Shown here piece by piece: positions 1 to 7,647 of a DNA stretch of 64,000 nucleotides. The translations under genes were made by a program, and so were the position numbers. How positions within the stretch are numbered: the first letter of the stretch is position 1; each line of letters begins with the position of its first letter. Origin of the DNA: Spongiibacter nanhainus (lineage in GTDB: Bacteria > Pseudomonadota > Gammaproteobacteria > Pseudomonadales > Spongiibacteraceae); contig NZ_CP066167.1 in NCBI RefSeq assembly GCF_016132545.1, positions 62,001 through 126,000 on the forward strand. The letters are read 5' to 3'. Under the pieces are notes generated by a model. It was not told the origin of the DNA. It ran no database searches and worked only from the letters and a program-made list of their open reading frames with translations.

Positions 1-1881
1 TGGGTAGACGAGCTAAATCGCGGTGGCAGTGGGGAAAGCAACGAGGCTGACGCCGATAGCCCCGCCGAGGTTGAGGCCAACTATCAAGTGGTGACCGAGC
101 AGGCCGACTTCGACGCCTGGATGAAAAAGCTCCGCAGCGCCGAGCTGTTTGCCTTTGATACCGAGACCACCAGCCTCAACTATATGCAGGCCCGGGTGGT
201 GGGCGTGTCCTTCGCGGTGGAGCCCGGTGAGGCCGCCTATGTGCCCTTTGGTCACGACTACCTGGATGCCCCAGGCCAGCTCAGTGAAGACGCGGTGCTG
301 GGCGCGCTGAAACCTCTGTTGGAAGACCCCAACGTCGCCAAGCTGGGCCAAAACCTCAAGTACGACGCCAATGTGCTGGCCAACCACGACATTGCACTGC
401 GGGGCATTGCCGAAGACACCATGCTGGAGTCCTATGTGCTGGACTCCACCGCCAGCCGCCACGACATGGACAGCCTGGCCCTGAAATACCTGGGTCACTC
501 CACCATCCACTACGAAGACATCGCCGGCAAAGGCGCCAAACAGCTCACCTTTAACCAGATTGCCCTGGACCAGGCCGGCCCCTACGCCGCCGAAGACGCC
601 GACATTACCCTGCGCCTGCACCGGGAGCTGTCCCCCAAGCTGGCCCAGCACGACAGCCTGGTATCGGTCTATCGGGAGATCGAGTTGCCACTGGTGCCGG
701 TACTGAGCCGCATCGAGCGCAACGGCGCCCTGGTCAGCCGCGACATGCTGGCCAAGCAGAGTCAGGAGCTGGCGGTTAAAATCGATGAGCTGGAGAAAAA
801 GGCCCACGAACTGGCCGGCGGGCCCTTTAACCTCTCCTCGCCCAAGCAGTTGGGCGAGATTCTGTTCACCAAACTGGAAATCCCGGTAATCAAGAAGACC
901 CCCAAGGGCGCGCCCTCCACCGCCGAGGAAGTGCTGGTGGAGCTGGCCAACGACTATCCCCTGCCCAAGGTGATTCTGGATTACCGCAGCCTGGCCAAGC
1001 TCAAGTCCACCTATACCGATAAACTGCCGGAACTGATCGACCCCAACACCGGCCGTATTCACACCTCCTACCACCAGGCGGTGGCGGCCACCGGGCGTTT
1101 GTCCTCCTCAGACCCCAACCTGCAAAACATCCCCATTCGCACCCCGGAGGGCCGTCGCATCCGCAAGGCCTTTATTGCCGAGAAGGGCTACAAGATTGTC
1201 GCCGCCGACTACTCCCAGATCGAGCTGCGGATTATGGCCCACCTGTCCGGTGACGAGGGGCTGATCAAGGCATTTGAGCGGGGCGAGGATATTCACCGGG
1301 CCACCGCCGCAGAGGTGTTTGGTGTGGCCAAAGAAGACGTTAGCGACGAGCAGCGTCGCAATGCCAAGGCCATTAACTTTGGCCTGATCTACGGCATGTC
1401 CGCCTTTGGTTTGGGGCGCCAGCTCCATATCGGCCGCAACGAAGCCCAGAGCTATATCGATCTCTACTTTGAGCGCTACCCCGGCGTGCTGCGCTACATG
1501 GACGACACCCGCAAACTGGCTGCCGACAAGGGCTATGTTGAGACCTTGTTCGGCCGCCGCCTGCACCTGCCGGAGATCAATGCCCGCAACGGCCAGCGCC
1601 GCCAGGCCGCCGAGCGCACCGCCATCAACGCGCCCATGCAGGGCAGCGCCGCTGACATTATCAAGCGGGCCATGATTACTGTGGACGCCTTTTTGCAGAA
1701 GTCCAAACTTGACGCCCTGCTGATTATGCAAGTCCACGATGAATTGGTGCTGGAGGTGAAAGAAGATCAAGTTGACGAGCTAAAAGCCGAGCTGGTCAAA
1801 CTGATGTCAGGCGCCGCCGATCTGGCCGTGCCGCTGGAGGTGGATGTGGGCGTCGGCGACAGCTGGGACGAGGCTCACTAG
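1..1881 (+). CDS. polA: DNA polymerase I, 5'-truncated by window edge
   Basis: The frame is open from base 1, so the start lies outside the window and the N-terminal 5'-3' exonuclease domain (about 300 residues in the family) is mostly missing here. The 626 visible residues hold an intact proofreading domain: Exo I FDTETTSL near nt 151, Exo [11 protein letters not shown] near 352, and Exo III YAAEDAD near 583. The polymerase domain follows with motif A DYSQIELR near 1207, motif [15 protein letters not shown] near 1357 and motif [11 protein letters not shown] near 1731. The metal-binding Asp residues are all present, so both activities should work in repair and Okazaki-fragment processing. It is followed by an accessory region rather than the usual neighbour, so the array downstream is an insertion point next to a core gene. 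Identification is secure. Confidence 0.98.
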   Translation, partial: WVDELNRGGSGESNEADADSPAEVEANYQVVTEQADFDAWMKKLRSAELFAFDTETTSLNYMQARVVGVSFAVEPGEAAYVPFGHDYLDAPGQLSEDAVLGALKPLLEDPNVAKLGQNLKYDANVLANHDIALRGIAEDTMLESYVLDSTASRHDMDSLALKYLGHSTIHYEDIAGKGAKQLTFNQIALDQAGPYAAEDADITLRLHRELSPKLAQHDSLVSVYREIELPLVPVLSRIERNGALVSRDMLAKQSQELAVKIDELEKKAHELAGGPFNLSSPKQLGEILFTKLEIPVIKKTPKGAPSTAEEVLVELANDYPLPKVILDYRSLAKLKSTYTDKLPELIDPNTGRIHTSYHQAVAATGRLSSSDPNLQNIPIRTPEGRRIRKAFIAEKGYKIVAADYSQIELRIMAHLSGDEGLIKAFERGEDIHRATAAEVFGVAKEDVSDEQRRNAKAINFGLIYGMSAFGLGRQLHIGRNEAQSYIDLYFERYPGVLRYMDDTRKLAADKGYVETLFGRRLHLPEINARNGQRRQAAERTAINAPMQGSAADIIKRAMITVDAFLQKSKLDALLIMQVHDELVLEVKEDQVDELKAELVKLMSGAADLAVPLEVDVGVGDSWDEAH

Positions 1882-2194
1882 CTTCTTCCCAGTCTCGTTT
1901 ATTAATGAATACCGGCCTGGTAAAAAATGGGCCTCGCCTATTGAGTAAAGCTTTTGCCCGTTTGTTGCATGCGGCAAAAGACTATGAAATATTCAATTCA
2001 ATACAGGTAAGTATTGATAGTGCGTTGGCTGAGTTCCCCCGCTAGCTATAAACCGCACTACATCACTGAGAAATGGAGATCTCTTCATCACTTTGCCCCC
2101 GCCCCTGAATTGCTTTATAGCGGAGCCTGTAGGCTTCGAGGTAATTTACCTTTTTCAAAAGGTGTTTTCTGATTATTTATAAAAAAGACAAATA
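1882..2194. other. Intergenic stretch after polA
   Basis: There is no convincing gene. An 8-bp perfect inverted repeat (CTTTTGCC 1951-1958 with GGCAAAAG 1973-1980) could fold, but it has no T-tract. An ATG at 1905 opens a 46-codon frame ending at 2045, without a good ribosome binding site or recognisable similarity. In enterics and Pseudomonas the region after polA carries a small RNA gene (Spot 42, ErsA). I could not identify a promoter plus terminator pair that would support one here. The DNA is AT-richer than polA, so accessory sequence may begin within it. Confidence 0.4.
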
Positions 2195-2296
2195 ATAACA
2201 GCGGGTTCCAAGTGGCTGGAGTATGTGTGAGAAATTATAGGGTATACCCGCTAATTACTATTATGAGGTCTTTGACCTCATTAACAGGCTGTTATG
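2195..2296 (+). other. Putative attC-like site (left edge of cassette array 1)
   Basis: ATAACAGC at 2195-2202 is perfectly complementary to GCTGTTAT at 2288-2295, giving outer R''/R' arms about 100 nt apart. A second pair, GCGGGT (2201-2206) and ACCCGC (2246-2251), lies inside. The 3' box GTTATGT resembles the GTTRRRY core. Within it, ATGAGGTC-TTT-GACCTCAT (2263-2281) is a perfect hairpin, and TAACAG-G-CTGTTA (2282-2294) is a small palindrome that could alternatively be an operator for the next gene. The length is like the long Vibrio-type attC sites. The call rests on structure only. Confidence 0.5.
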
Positions 2297-2358
2297 TTGA
2301 AAGGGATAGTCAGCGTATGAAGTCGAAGTGTGTGACTACCACTGAGTGAGGTGATGAT

Positions 2359-2673
2359 ATGGCTATTCTTAATACTACTGGGATGCAGCGCAAACCCACT
2401 CATCCTGGCGAAATGCTGCGGGAAGATTTTGTTCCGGACTATGGGCTGACGGTTTCGGGATTGGCAGAATCTTTGGGTGTCTCTCGTCAGTCAGTTAATG
2501 AACTATTGCGCGAACGTCGTGCTGTCAGCCCTGAAATGGCGCTCCGGCTTGCGCGTTTGTTTGGTAACTCGCCGGAATTCTGGCTGAACGCACAGCAATC
2601 TGTTGATCTTTGGGCGGCCGCGCAGTCGGTCAAGGAAGAAGTGGATCGAATCAAGCCGCTACATGCTGCATAA
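2359..2673 (+). CDS. higA: HigA-family antitoxin (XRE), no HigB partner
   Basis: This 104-residue protein is of the HigA/VapI type, a DNA-binding antitoxin that normally neutralises the HigB mRNA interferase and represses its own operon. The N-terminal RKPTHPGEMLREDF is the family signature, and a helix-turn-helix follows (LAESLGVSRQSVNELLRERR, about residues 36-55), with the FGNSPEFWLNAQ segment after it. A good GTGAGGTGATGAT ribosome-binding stretch precedes the ATG. HigB is normally encoded immediately upstream, but only 62 bases separate the ATG from the attC-like site, so the toxin is absent. The TAA stop lies inside the next attC-like site, as is usual for cassette genes. It could be a solitary regulator or an anti-addiction remnant. 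Confidence 0.9.
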   Translation: MAILNTTGMQRKPTHPGEMLREDFVPDYGLTVSGLAESLGVSRQSVNELLRERRAVSPEMALRLARLFGNSPEFWLNAQQSVDLWAAAQSVKEEVDRIKPLHAA

Positions 2674-2745
2674 CCAAGCCGTGCACCGGATGCCAAAACC
2701 TCCGCTTAGCTCCGGCTTTGTCACCGGTGACGGCAGGCGTTAGCT
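2668..2745 (+). other. Putative attC site
   Basis: The sequence runs from GCATAACCA (containing the higA stop) to GGCGTTAGC at 2737-2745. Between these, GTGCACCGG (2681-2689) faces CACCGGTGAC (2722-2731), giving the imperfect inner stem expected of an attC L''/L' pair. The 5' TAAC and 3' GGCGTTAG ends are the canonical integron cassette boundaries. It separates the higA cassette from the BrnT/CopG cassette. Confirmation needs a covariance-model scan. Confidence 0.7.
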
Positions 2746-2787
2746 ACCTGATGACAAAATGCACACATTCGTGCTGCGCTCTTCCAC

Positions 2788-3066
2788 ATGAAAATCAGCA
2801 ATCGGAGTCCTGATAAGAATCAGGAGCTTATCGTTGGTCGAGGCGTTTCTTTTGAAGAGGCGATCTTCCATATTGAACATGGTGGTCTACTGGATGATAT
2901 AGCTCATCCAAATGCCTCTGTTTACCCCAACCAACGGATTTTCATCATTTGCATCAAGGAATACGTTCATCTGGTTCCATATGTGGAAAACGAAGATGAG
3001 GTGTTTTTGAAAAAAATCATTCCCAGCAGAAAATTTACCAAGTTGTACCTTGGAGGTGGATCATGA
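2788..3066 (+). CDS. BrnT-like ribonuclease toxin
   Basis: The protein has 92 residues. GRGVSFEEA near residue 17 matches the HGVSFEEA hallmark of BrnT toxins, which adopt a RelE-like ribonuclease fold. The second half (YPNQRIFIICI, HLVPYVE, FLKKIIPSRKFT) gives the alternating strands and the basic C-terminus typical of the fold. The end overlaps the following CopG-like gene by 4 bases (ATGA), the usual toxin-first, antitoxin-second arrangement of BrnTA. The pair fills one cassette between attC-like sites. A related DUF4258-type toxin is the main alternative to BrnT proper. Toxicity is inferred from family and context. Confidence 0.7.
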   Translation: MKISNRSPDKNQELIVGRGVSFEEAIFHIEHGGLLDDIAHPNASVYPNQRIFIICIKEYVHLVPYVENEDEVFLKKIIPSRKFTKLYLGGGS

Positions 3067-3377
3067 GCAAAGGTAAGTTATCGAGGGAAGAGAAAGCTCT
3101 GCTTGAGGCCGTAGAGGCTGGTGAATTTGAGTCAGTATTAACTGAATCTCGTAAAAAGAAATTGGAAGCGATTGCCAGCAATACATTTAAAAAAGATAAA
3201 AGAATAAATATTCGGATTTCAAACAGGGATTTGGCTGCGATCCAGTCAAGGGCTTCGGAAGAAGGCATTCCGTACCAAACTTTTGTATCGAGCATTATTC
3301 ATAAATACATTTCTGGCTCTCTGCAAGATCTCACAGCGAACAAGCCAATGCAGCGGACGCAAAAAACGCGCGGCTGA
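3063..3377 (+). CDS. CopG/BrnA-like ribbon-helix-helix antitoxin
   Basis: The protein has 104 residues. A charged N-terminal half (about 1-55, predicted to wrap the toxin) is followed by a ribbon-helix-helix segment: KRINIRISNRDLAAIQSRAS as the strand and first helix, and then IPYQTFVSSIIHKYISG. This matches COG5304-type antitoxins paired with BrnT toxins. It should bind both the toxin and the operon promoter. The last 13 or so residues (TANKPMQRTQKTRG) are encoded inside the attC-like site that begins at 3336, so the C-terminus was probably shaped by cassette recombination rather than by selection for function. Translation is coupled to the toxin through the ATGA overlap. Confidence 0.82.
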   Translation: MSKGKLSREEKALLEAVEAGEFESVLTESRKKKLEAIASNTFKKDKRINIRISNRDLAAIQSRASEEGIPYQTFVSSIIHKYISGSLQDLTANKPMQRTQKTRG

Positions 3378-3390
3378 TTTTGCGTTAAGT
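3336..3390 (+). other. Putative attC site, overlapping the antitoxin 3' end
   Basis: A short attC of about 55 nt runs from GCGAACAAGCC to TTGCGTTAAGT. The arms CAATGCAGCG (3347-3356) and GGCTGATTTTG (3372-3382) pair imperfectly, and CGC-AAAAAA-CGCG makes the tip. This is the common short environmental-cassette type of attC. The R' box GTTAAGT matches GTTRRRY exactly. The stop codon of the antitoxin gene sits inside it, and the next ORF begins within a few bases. Confidence 0.8.
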
Positions 3391-3394
3391 GACT

Positions 3395-3715
3395 ATGCGA
3401 GTTTTCGTTTTTTCCACTGATGATCTAGGGCTGGAAGTTTTCGATTCCAAACAAGACGCAATTGACGCGTGTGAAGGCATTGATGTGGAAAACGGAGAAT
3501 GCTTATTCTGGGATGAGCACGGAATCGGTCTGAAAGCTGAGTTCTCCACTCCAAATAAGAAGGGAAGCTTCACGGTAGTGTCTGGAACCTATGACTTAGT
3601 CCCATTTCCCGAAGGTTTAGAGCTCGTCGAGCTCCTACCTAAGGTGGGCTACGTCGAAGGTCATGGCCATTTCAAGGATGTCACTGAAATAAAGCAGTTC
3701 TTAACAAGGCCATGA
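3395..3715 (+). CDS. Cassette-encoded acidic protein of unknown function
   Basis: I do not recognise this protein of about 106 residues. It is acidic and soluble, with no signal peptide or membrane segment. It opens with RVFVFSTDDLGLEVFDSKQD and carries several aromatic/Gly-rich strands, suggesting a small alpha/beta fold. The start is the ATG at 3395, 5 bases after the attC box; a GTG two codons earlier overlaps the box and is an alternative. The TGA stop lies within the next attC-like site. There is no partner gene, so it is a single-gene cassette. An immunity-like or stress role would be a guess. Confidence 0.7.
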   Translation: MRVFVFSTDDLGLEVFDSKQDAIDACEGIDVENGECLFWDEHGIGLKAEFSTPNKKGSFTVVSGTYDLVPFPEGLELVELLPKVGYVEGHGHFKDVTEIKQFLTRP

Positions 3716-3768
3716 AATTGGCCGCTGAAAAGCTCGGCCTGGGACGGGAGGCTGCTTTTGGCGTTAAC
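3702..3768 (+). other. Putative attC site
   Basis: TTAACAAGGCC at the 5' end and GGCGTTAAC at 3760-3768 are the cassette boundary boxes. The interior arms GCCGCTGAAAAG and GGAGGCTGC can fold around CTCGGCCTGGGAC. The 5' box overlaps the last codons of the preceding gene. It divides the unknown acidic-protein cassette from the Phd/ParE cassette. Confidence 0.72.
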
Positions 3769-3806
3769 TGCCAGAGTCCGATCATATATGCCGTACCCAT
3801 AACTCG

Positions 3807-3836
3807 CTCAGAGTGATACTATAGTGTCACTCTGAG
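3807..3836 (+). promoter_or_regulatory. Operator palindrome of the Phd/ParE cassette
   Basis: CTCAGAGTGA (3807-3816) and TCACTCTGAG (3827-3836) form a perfect 10-bp inverted repeat with a 10-nt AT-rich spacer, ending 11 bases before the antitoxin start. An AGAGGGACA ribosome binding site follows. Antitoxins of the Phd/YefM family repress their own operon at such sites, so this is the likely autoregulatory operator. The cassette therefore brings its own promoter and need not depend on an integron Pc promoter. Confidence 0.8.
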
Positions 3837-3847
3837 AGGGACACCCC

Positions 3848-4105
3848 ATGAAAGTAGAACTAGTAACTAACCTGAAGCGCCAAGCGACCAAGATTCTGGC
3901 TGACCTGCACGAAAGCAAAGAGGCCATATTGATCACCGAGCACGGCCAGCCGTCAGCCTACCTAGTTGATGTTCAGGATTACGAGTTTATGCAGCGTAGG
4001 TTGGCGCTGCTGGAAGGATTGTCCAAGGGAGAGCGGGCGATTCTGGAGGGTAAGACTACCTCCAATACCAAAGCCAGGGAGCGGATGAAGAAGTGGCTGA
4101 AATAA
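3848..4105 (+). CDS. Phd/YefM-family antitoxin
   Basis: The protein has 85 residues. The N-terminal MKVELVTNLKRQATKIL and the TEHGQPSAYLVDVQDYE segment are the Phd/YefM DNA-binding fold, and the C-terminal basic, flexible tail (from about residue 60) is the usual toxin-binding arm. It neutralises the toxin encoded directly downstream and should repress transcription at the palindrome ending at 3836. It overlaps the toxin gene by 13 bases. This forms a complete addiction module within one cassette. Confidence 0.92.
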   Translation: MKVELVTNLKRQATKILADLHESKEAILITEHGQPSAYLVDVQDYEFMQRRLALLEGLSKGERAILEGKTTSNTKARERMKKWLK

Positions 4106-4404
4106 TATGGACAGATCCGGCGCTGGACCAGCTAGAGGAAATTGCAGAGTACATTGCGCTGGATAAACCTGATGCCGCTTCGAACCTTGTAAGTCAGATT
4201 TTCTCTACAGTCGAGCGACTTGAGCGGTTTCCTGACTCCGGCCATGTACCACCAGAGCTGCCTAACTCAATCTACCGTGAACTTTATGTTAGACCGTGCC
4301 GAATTTTCTACCGACAGGACGATGAACTCGTTTTTATCATTCACGTCATGAGAGAGGAAAGGCAGCTCCGGAAGCTCCTTTTAAGCACGGAGTCCGACAG
4401 CTAA
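4093..4404 (+). CDS. RelE/ParE-family toxin
   Basis: The protein has 103 residues and starts with GTG at 4093, inside the antitoxin gene. IIWTDPALDQLEEIAEYIAL, a helical hairpin with RFPDSG near residue 50, and then YRELYVRPCRIFYR and FIIHVMREERQL are the standard ParE/RelE order of elements. Members act either as ribosome-dependent mRNA nucleases or as gyrase poisons; the sequence alone does not decide which. The stop codon TAA lies directly before a GGGCGTTATGC box, so the cassette end overlaps the toxin 3' end. Confidence 0.92.
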   Translation: MAEIIWTDPALDQLEEIAEYIALDKPDAASNLVSQIFSTVERLERFPDSGHVPPELPNSIYRELYVRPCRIFYRQDDELVFIIHVMREERQLRKLLLSTESDS

Positions 4405-4412
4405 GGGCGTTA
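4361..4412 (+). other. Possible attC-like right boundary of cassette array 1
   Basis: GGGCGTTATGC at 4404-4412 has the form of an attC 3' box. Upstream, CTCCGG (4366-4371) faces CGGAG (4388-4392) inside the toxin coding sequence. No TAAC-type 5' box is obvious, so the site is either degenerate or overlaps the ORF. After this point the sequence returns to a chromosomal gene on the opposite strand. The stretch to 4617 shows nothing convincing. Confidence 0.35.
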
Positions 4413-4617
4413 TGCACTAATAATCGCGGACTAGGGCCTGTTCACAACAGTCACTGCGGGCGCCATGGTCTTCGTTCTCGTTCAAATTATCCTCAAGTGG
4501 GTGATTGAACCTGACCTTTTCCTCGTATTTCATCCAGGTCACCGTCCCATTTTATCCGATCGCGTTGTTTTCGAATTTCCTGCTCCTGGACCGTCAAAAG
4601 CGCCAGGCGACCTAGAC

Positions 4618-7600
4618 CTAGCTAGGCTGCCGCCGCTTGGCAATATAGGTGTACATCACCGGTAGCACGAACAAGGTAAACAACGTACCGATGACCATGC
4701 CGGCAGCAATCACCAGGCCAATATGATGGCGGCTTTCGGCGCCGGGGCCGGAGGCCATCAATAGCGGCAGTACCGCTACCACGATGGCGGCGGTGGTCAT
4801 CAATATGGGCCGCAGGCGGATTGAGGCGGCCTCGATAATGGCCTCTTCAAAGGCAACACCCTGTTCTTGCAGGCGCCGGGCAAAATCCACCACCAAGATA
4901 CCGTGCTTGCTAATCAAGCCTACCAGGGTGATTAAGCCGACCTGGCTAAACAAGCTCAGGGTGACGATATCTACACTGAGGAACAGCAGCGCGCCGCTGA
5001 TCGACATCGGTACGGTAATCAATACCACCAGTGGGTCCCGCAGACTTTCGTACTGGGCCACCAGGAACAGGTAGATGGTCACCAGTGCCAGAATAAAGGC
5101 GATCAGCAGGGTGTTGCCCTCCTGCAGGTGGGTGCGGGATTTGCCGCCGTAATCGATACCGTAACCCTGGGGAAGGATGCGCTCTGCAGTAGTGTTGAGG
5201 TAGTCGATGGCCTCGTCCATGGAAACATCGGGGAACATGATCATCGACAGAGTGGCGGCGTTCATGCCTTCAAATTGCAGGCGACCACTGGGCTTGCTGG
5301 TGACTTCGGTTTCAACGATGGCGCCCAGCGGAATGCTGTCGCCGCTGCGGGTACGCACGTAGTAGCGCTCCAGCCAGGACTGATCAAAACGCTTGTCGAC
5401 GCTGGCTTGGGGAATGACTTTGTAGCTTTCCCCTTCGTAGCTAAAACGGTTGATATAGCCTTCACCCATCATTGCCGACAGGGTGGAGCCGATGTCCGCC
5501 ATGCTGATGCCCAGCTCGCCGGCCTTGTCCCGATCAATATCCACCTTGATTTCTGGCTTGGTGTACTTCAGGTCGCTGTCGACAAACATAAAGTTGCCGC
5601 TGGCGCGGATTTCTTCCAGAAAGCGTTCGCTGACCTGGGACAGCTCCCGGAAATCTTCGGTGGTTCTAATGGCCATTTGAATGGGCAGGTTGGCGCCGCC
5701 TGCAGCCGGGGAGATATCCAGAATAAAGGCGTTGGCCCGCACCCCAGTCAGGGTGTCGAGCTTCTGCTGGAAGGGGCGCTGCAAATCCAGCACGTTAAAG
5801 TCCCGCTCGCTCCAGGGCTTGAATTCCGCCACCGCCAGCGAGGTGCCGTCTTCCATCATCAATTCAAAGCGCAGGGTGTTGGCAACGCCGGGCAGCTCTT
5901 TAAACAGCTCCTCGATCATATCGCCGTGGCGAGTCACATATTCCTCGCTCATATGGGCTGGGGCGGTGTAGGCAATGTGTAGGTTGCCGGTATCTTCCAG
6001 TGGCACCAGCTCCTTCTCGGAGAGGTTGAACAAAAAGGGAATAGCCGCCGTCACCACAATGGCGGTCATCAGCCATACCGGCCGGTACTTTAATGCGCCG
6101 TGCAGTTTGTTGGCGTAGCCCTGGCGTAGGCGATCAAAGCGCTCGTCCAGCCAGTGGGCAATGGAGTTGTCTTCCTCGGTTTTGAGTATCCGGGAGGACA
6201 GCATTGGCGACAGGGTCAGTGCCACCACCCCGGAGATCACCACCGAGCCGGCCAGGGTGAAGACAAATTCGCGGATCAGCTGGCCACTCAAGCCCTCGAT
6301 AAAGCCCACCGGCAAAAACACTGCCACCAGAGTCAGACTCATGGCTATAACCGGAGCGATCACTTCTTTGGCGCCCACCAGTGCCGCCTCCATGGGCGGC
6401 TGCCCCTGCTCGATATAGCGGTGGATGTTCTCTACCACCACAATGGTGTCGTCCACCACCAGACCGATGGCGATGACCAATGCCAACAGGGTAAACAGAT
6501 TGAGGCTGTAGCCCAGTGACCACATGATCAAGAAGGTGCCCACCAGCGATACCGGAATACTGATCATCATAATCAGCACCGCCCGGGGGTTGCCAAAAAA
6601 CAGCAGGGCGATCACACCGACGATCACCAGCGCCTCCAGCAGGGTCATGCTGACTTCTCTCAAGGAATCGGCAACAAACTTACCCAGGTCAAAGAACACT
6701 TCAAGACGCATGGTAGGGGGCAGCTGACTTTGCAGGGTATCTACGGCTTCCCGCACATTGTGACTTAGCTCCAGAGGGTTGGAGTCCGGCGCCATATCGA
6801 TGCCCGCCAGCAGACTGGGTTCGCCGTTGACAAAGCCCTTCTGGCGCAGCGGTTCCGCACCCAGCTCAACAGTGGCAACGTCCCGCAGCCTTACCAGTGC
6901 GCCGTCTTTCTCGCGGATCACAATATCGGCAAATTCGCTGGCGGTATTGATGTCGGTTGCGGCGCGGATGGGTTGCACCACCATGGTGTTGCGAATCTCC
7001 CCCGCCTCACTGATGTAGTTATTGCTTTGCACCGCGTGCTGTACTTCGGCGGCGGTCACATCCATGGCCGCCATCCGCACCGGGTCCAGCCACAGGCGCA
7101 TGGCAAAGGGGCGCTGGCCAATGGGCATCAAGCCGGCGGCACCCTCCACATTAAACAGCGCCGGACGCACCACCCGGTAGAAGAACTCGGTGATTTGCTC
7201 GGCCGACATCTCCGAGTCCTGCATCCGTATCCATACCGGTGCCAGGCCGCCGGCGAATTTGGTGACCACCGGCTCCATTACGTTTTCCGGCATCTCGCCC
7301 CTCACCGAGGCGATCTTGCCGACAATGTCGGTGACCACATCGTCGGCGTCAAAGCGGGTGTCGACCCGCACATTGATGGTGGACAAACCGTCCTGGGTGC
7401 GGGAGTAGTAGTAATCGATGCCCTCGGCCGCGACGATGGCGCGTTGCATGGGGCCGGTGACAAAGCCCTGCACCACATCCGCCGAGGCGCCGGGGTAGGA
7501 GGTATTGATAATGATCTGGGCGTTTTCAACGTCCGGATAGGGGCGCAGCTCCATATAGCTGAACGCCACTACCCCAAACAGCAGAATCAGTGCATTCAGT

Positions 7601-7647
7601 ACCCAGGCCAGCAAGGGCCGGCGAATAAACAGATCGGTAAAGCGCAT
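4618..7647 (-). CDS. RND-family multidrug efflux permease
   Basis: The 1009-residue inner-membrane proton/drug antiporter is of the AcrB/MexB/MdtB type. It opens with MRFTDLFIRRPLLAWVL (TM1), has two large periplasmic loops, and carries the proton-relay pair in GLVVDDTIVVVENIHR of TM4 at about residue 405. The hydrophobic blocks give the usual 12 membrane segments in two halves. It is slightly shorter than AcrB (1049). It is the second gene of an operon: its ATG overlaps the TAA of the adaptor gene by one base (TAATG), so translation is coupled. No TolC-like gene is adjacent, so the outer-membrane channel must be encoded elsewhere. The substrate cannot be predicted. Confidence 0.95.
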   Translation of the reverse strand: MRFTDLFIRRPLLAWVLNALILLFGVVAFSYMELRPYPDVENAQIIINTSYPGASADVVQGFVTGPMQRAIVAAEGIDYYYSRTQDGLSTINVRVDTRFDADDVVTDIVGKIASVRGEMPENVMEPVVTKFAGGLAPVWIRMQDSEMSAEQITEFFYRVVRPALFNVEGAAGLMPIGQRPFAMRLWLDPVRMAAMDVTAAEVQHAVQSNNYISEAGEIRNTMVVQPIRAATDINTASEFADIVIREKDGALVRLRDVATVELGAEPLRQKGFVNGEPSLLAGIDMAPDSNPLELSHNVREAVDTLQSQLPPTMRLEVFFDLGKFVADSLREVSMTLLEALVIVGVIALLFFGNPRAVLIMMISIPVSLVGTFLIMWSLGYSLNLFTLLALVIAIGLVVDDTIVVVENIHRYIEQGQPPMEAALVGAKEVIAPVIAMSLTLVAVFLPVGFIEGLSGQLIREFVFTLAGSVVISGVVALTLSPMLSSRILKTEEDNSIAHWLDERFDRLRQGYANKLHGALKYRPVWLMTAIVVTAAIPFLFNLSEKELVPLEDTGNLHIAYTAPAHMSEEYVTRHGDMIEELFKELPGVANTLRFELMMEDGTSLAVAEFKPWSERDFNVLDLQRPFQQKLDTLTGVRANAFILDISPAAGGANLPIQMAIRTTEDFRELSQVSERFLEEIRASGNFMFVDSDLKYTKPEIKVDIDRDKAGELGISMADIGSTLSAMMGEGYINRFSYEGESYKVIPQASVDKRFDQSWLERYYVRTRSGDSIPLGAIVETEVTSKPSGRLQFEGMNAATLSMIMFPDVSMDEAIDYLNTTAERILPQGYGIDYGGKSRTHLQEGNTLLIAFILALVTIYLFLVAQYESLRDPLVVLITVPMSISGALLFLSVDIVTLSLFSQVGLITLVGLISKHGILVVDFARRLQEQGVAFEEAIIEAASIRLRPILMTTAAIVVAVLPLLMASGPGAESRHHIGLVIAAGMVIGTLFTLFVLPVMYTYIAKRRQPS

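Noticed and set aside
13-1770. Long minus-strand open frames (353 and 220 codons) across polA
   Set aside because: They are shadow frames opposite a well-conserved gene with GC-rich third positions, no start signals and Gly/Val/Gln-rich low-complexity products.
4465-4665. 66-codon plus-strand frame between the ParE cassette and the RND gene
   Set aside because: It runs into the permease gene on the other strand, has no ribosome binding site and no recognisable sequence.
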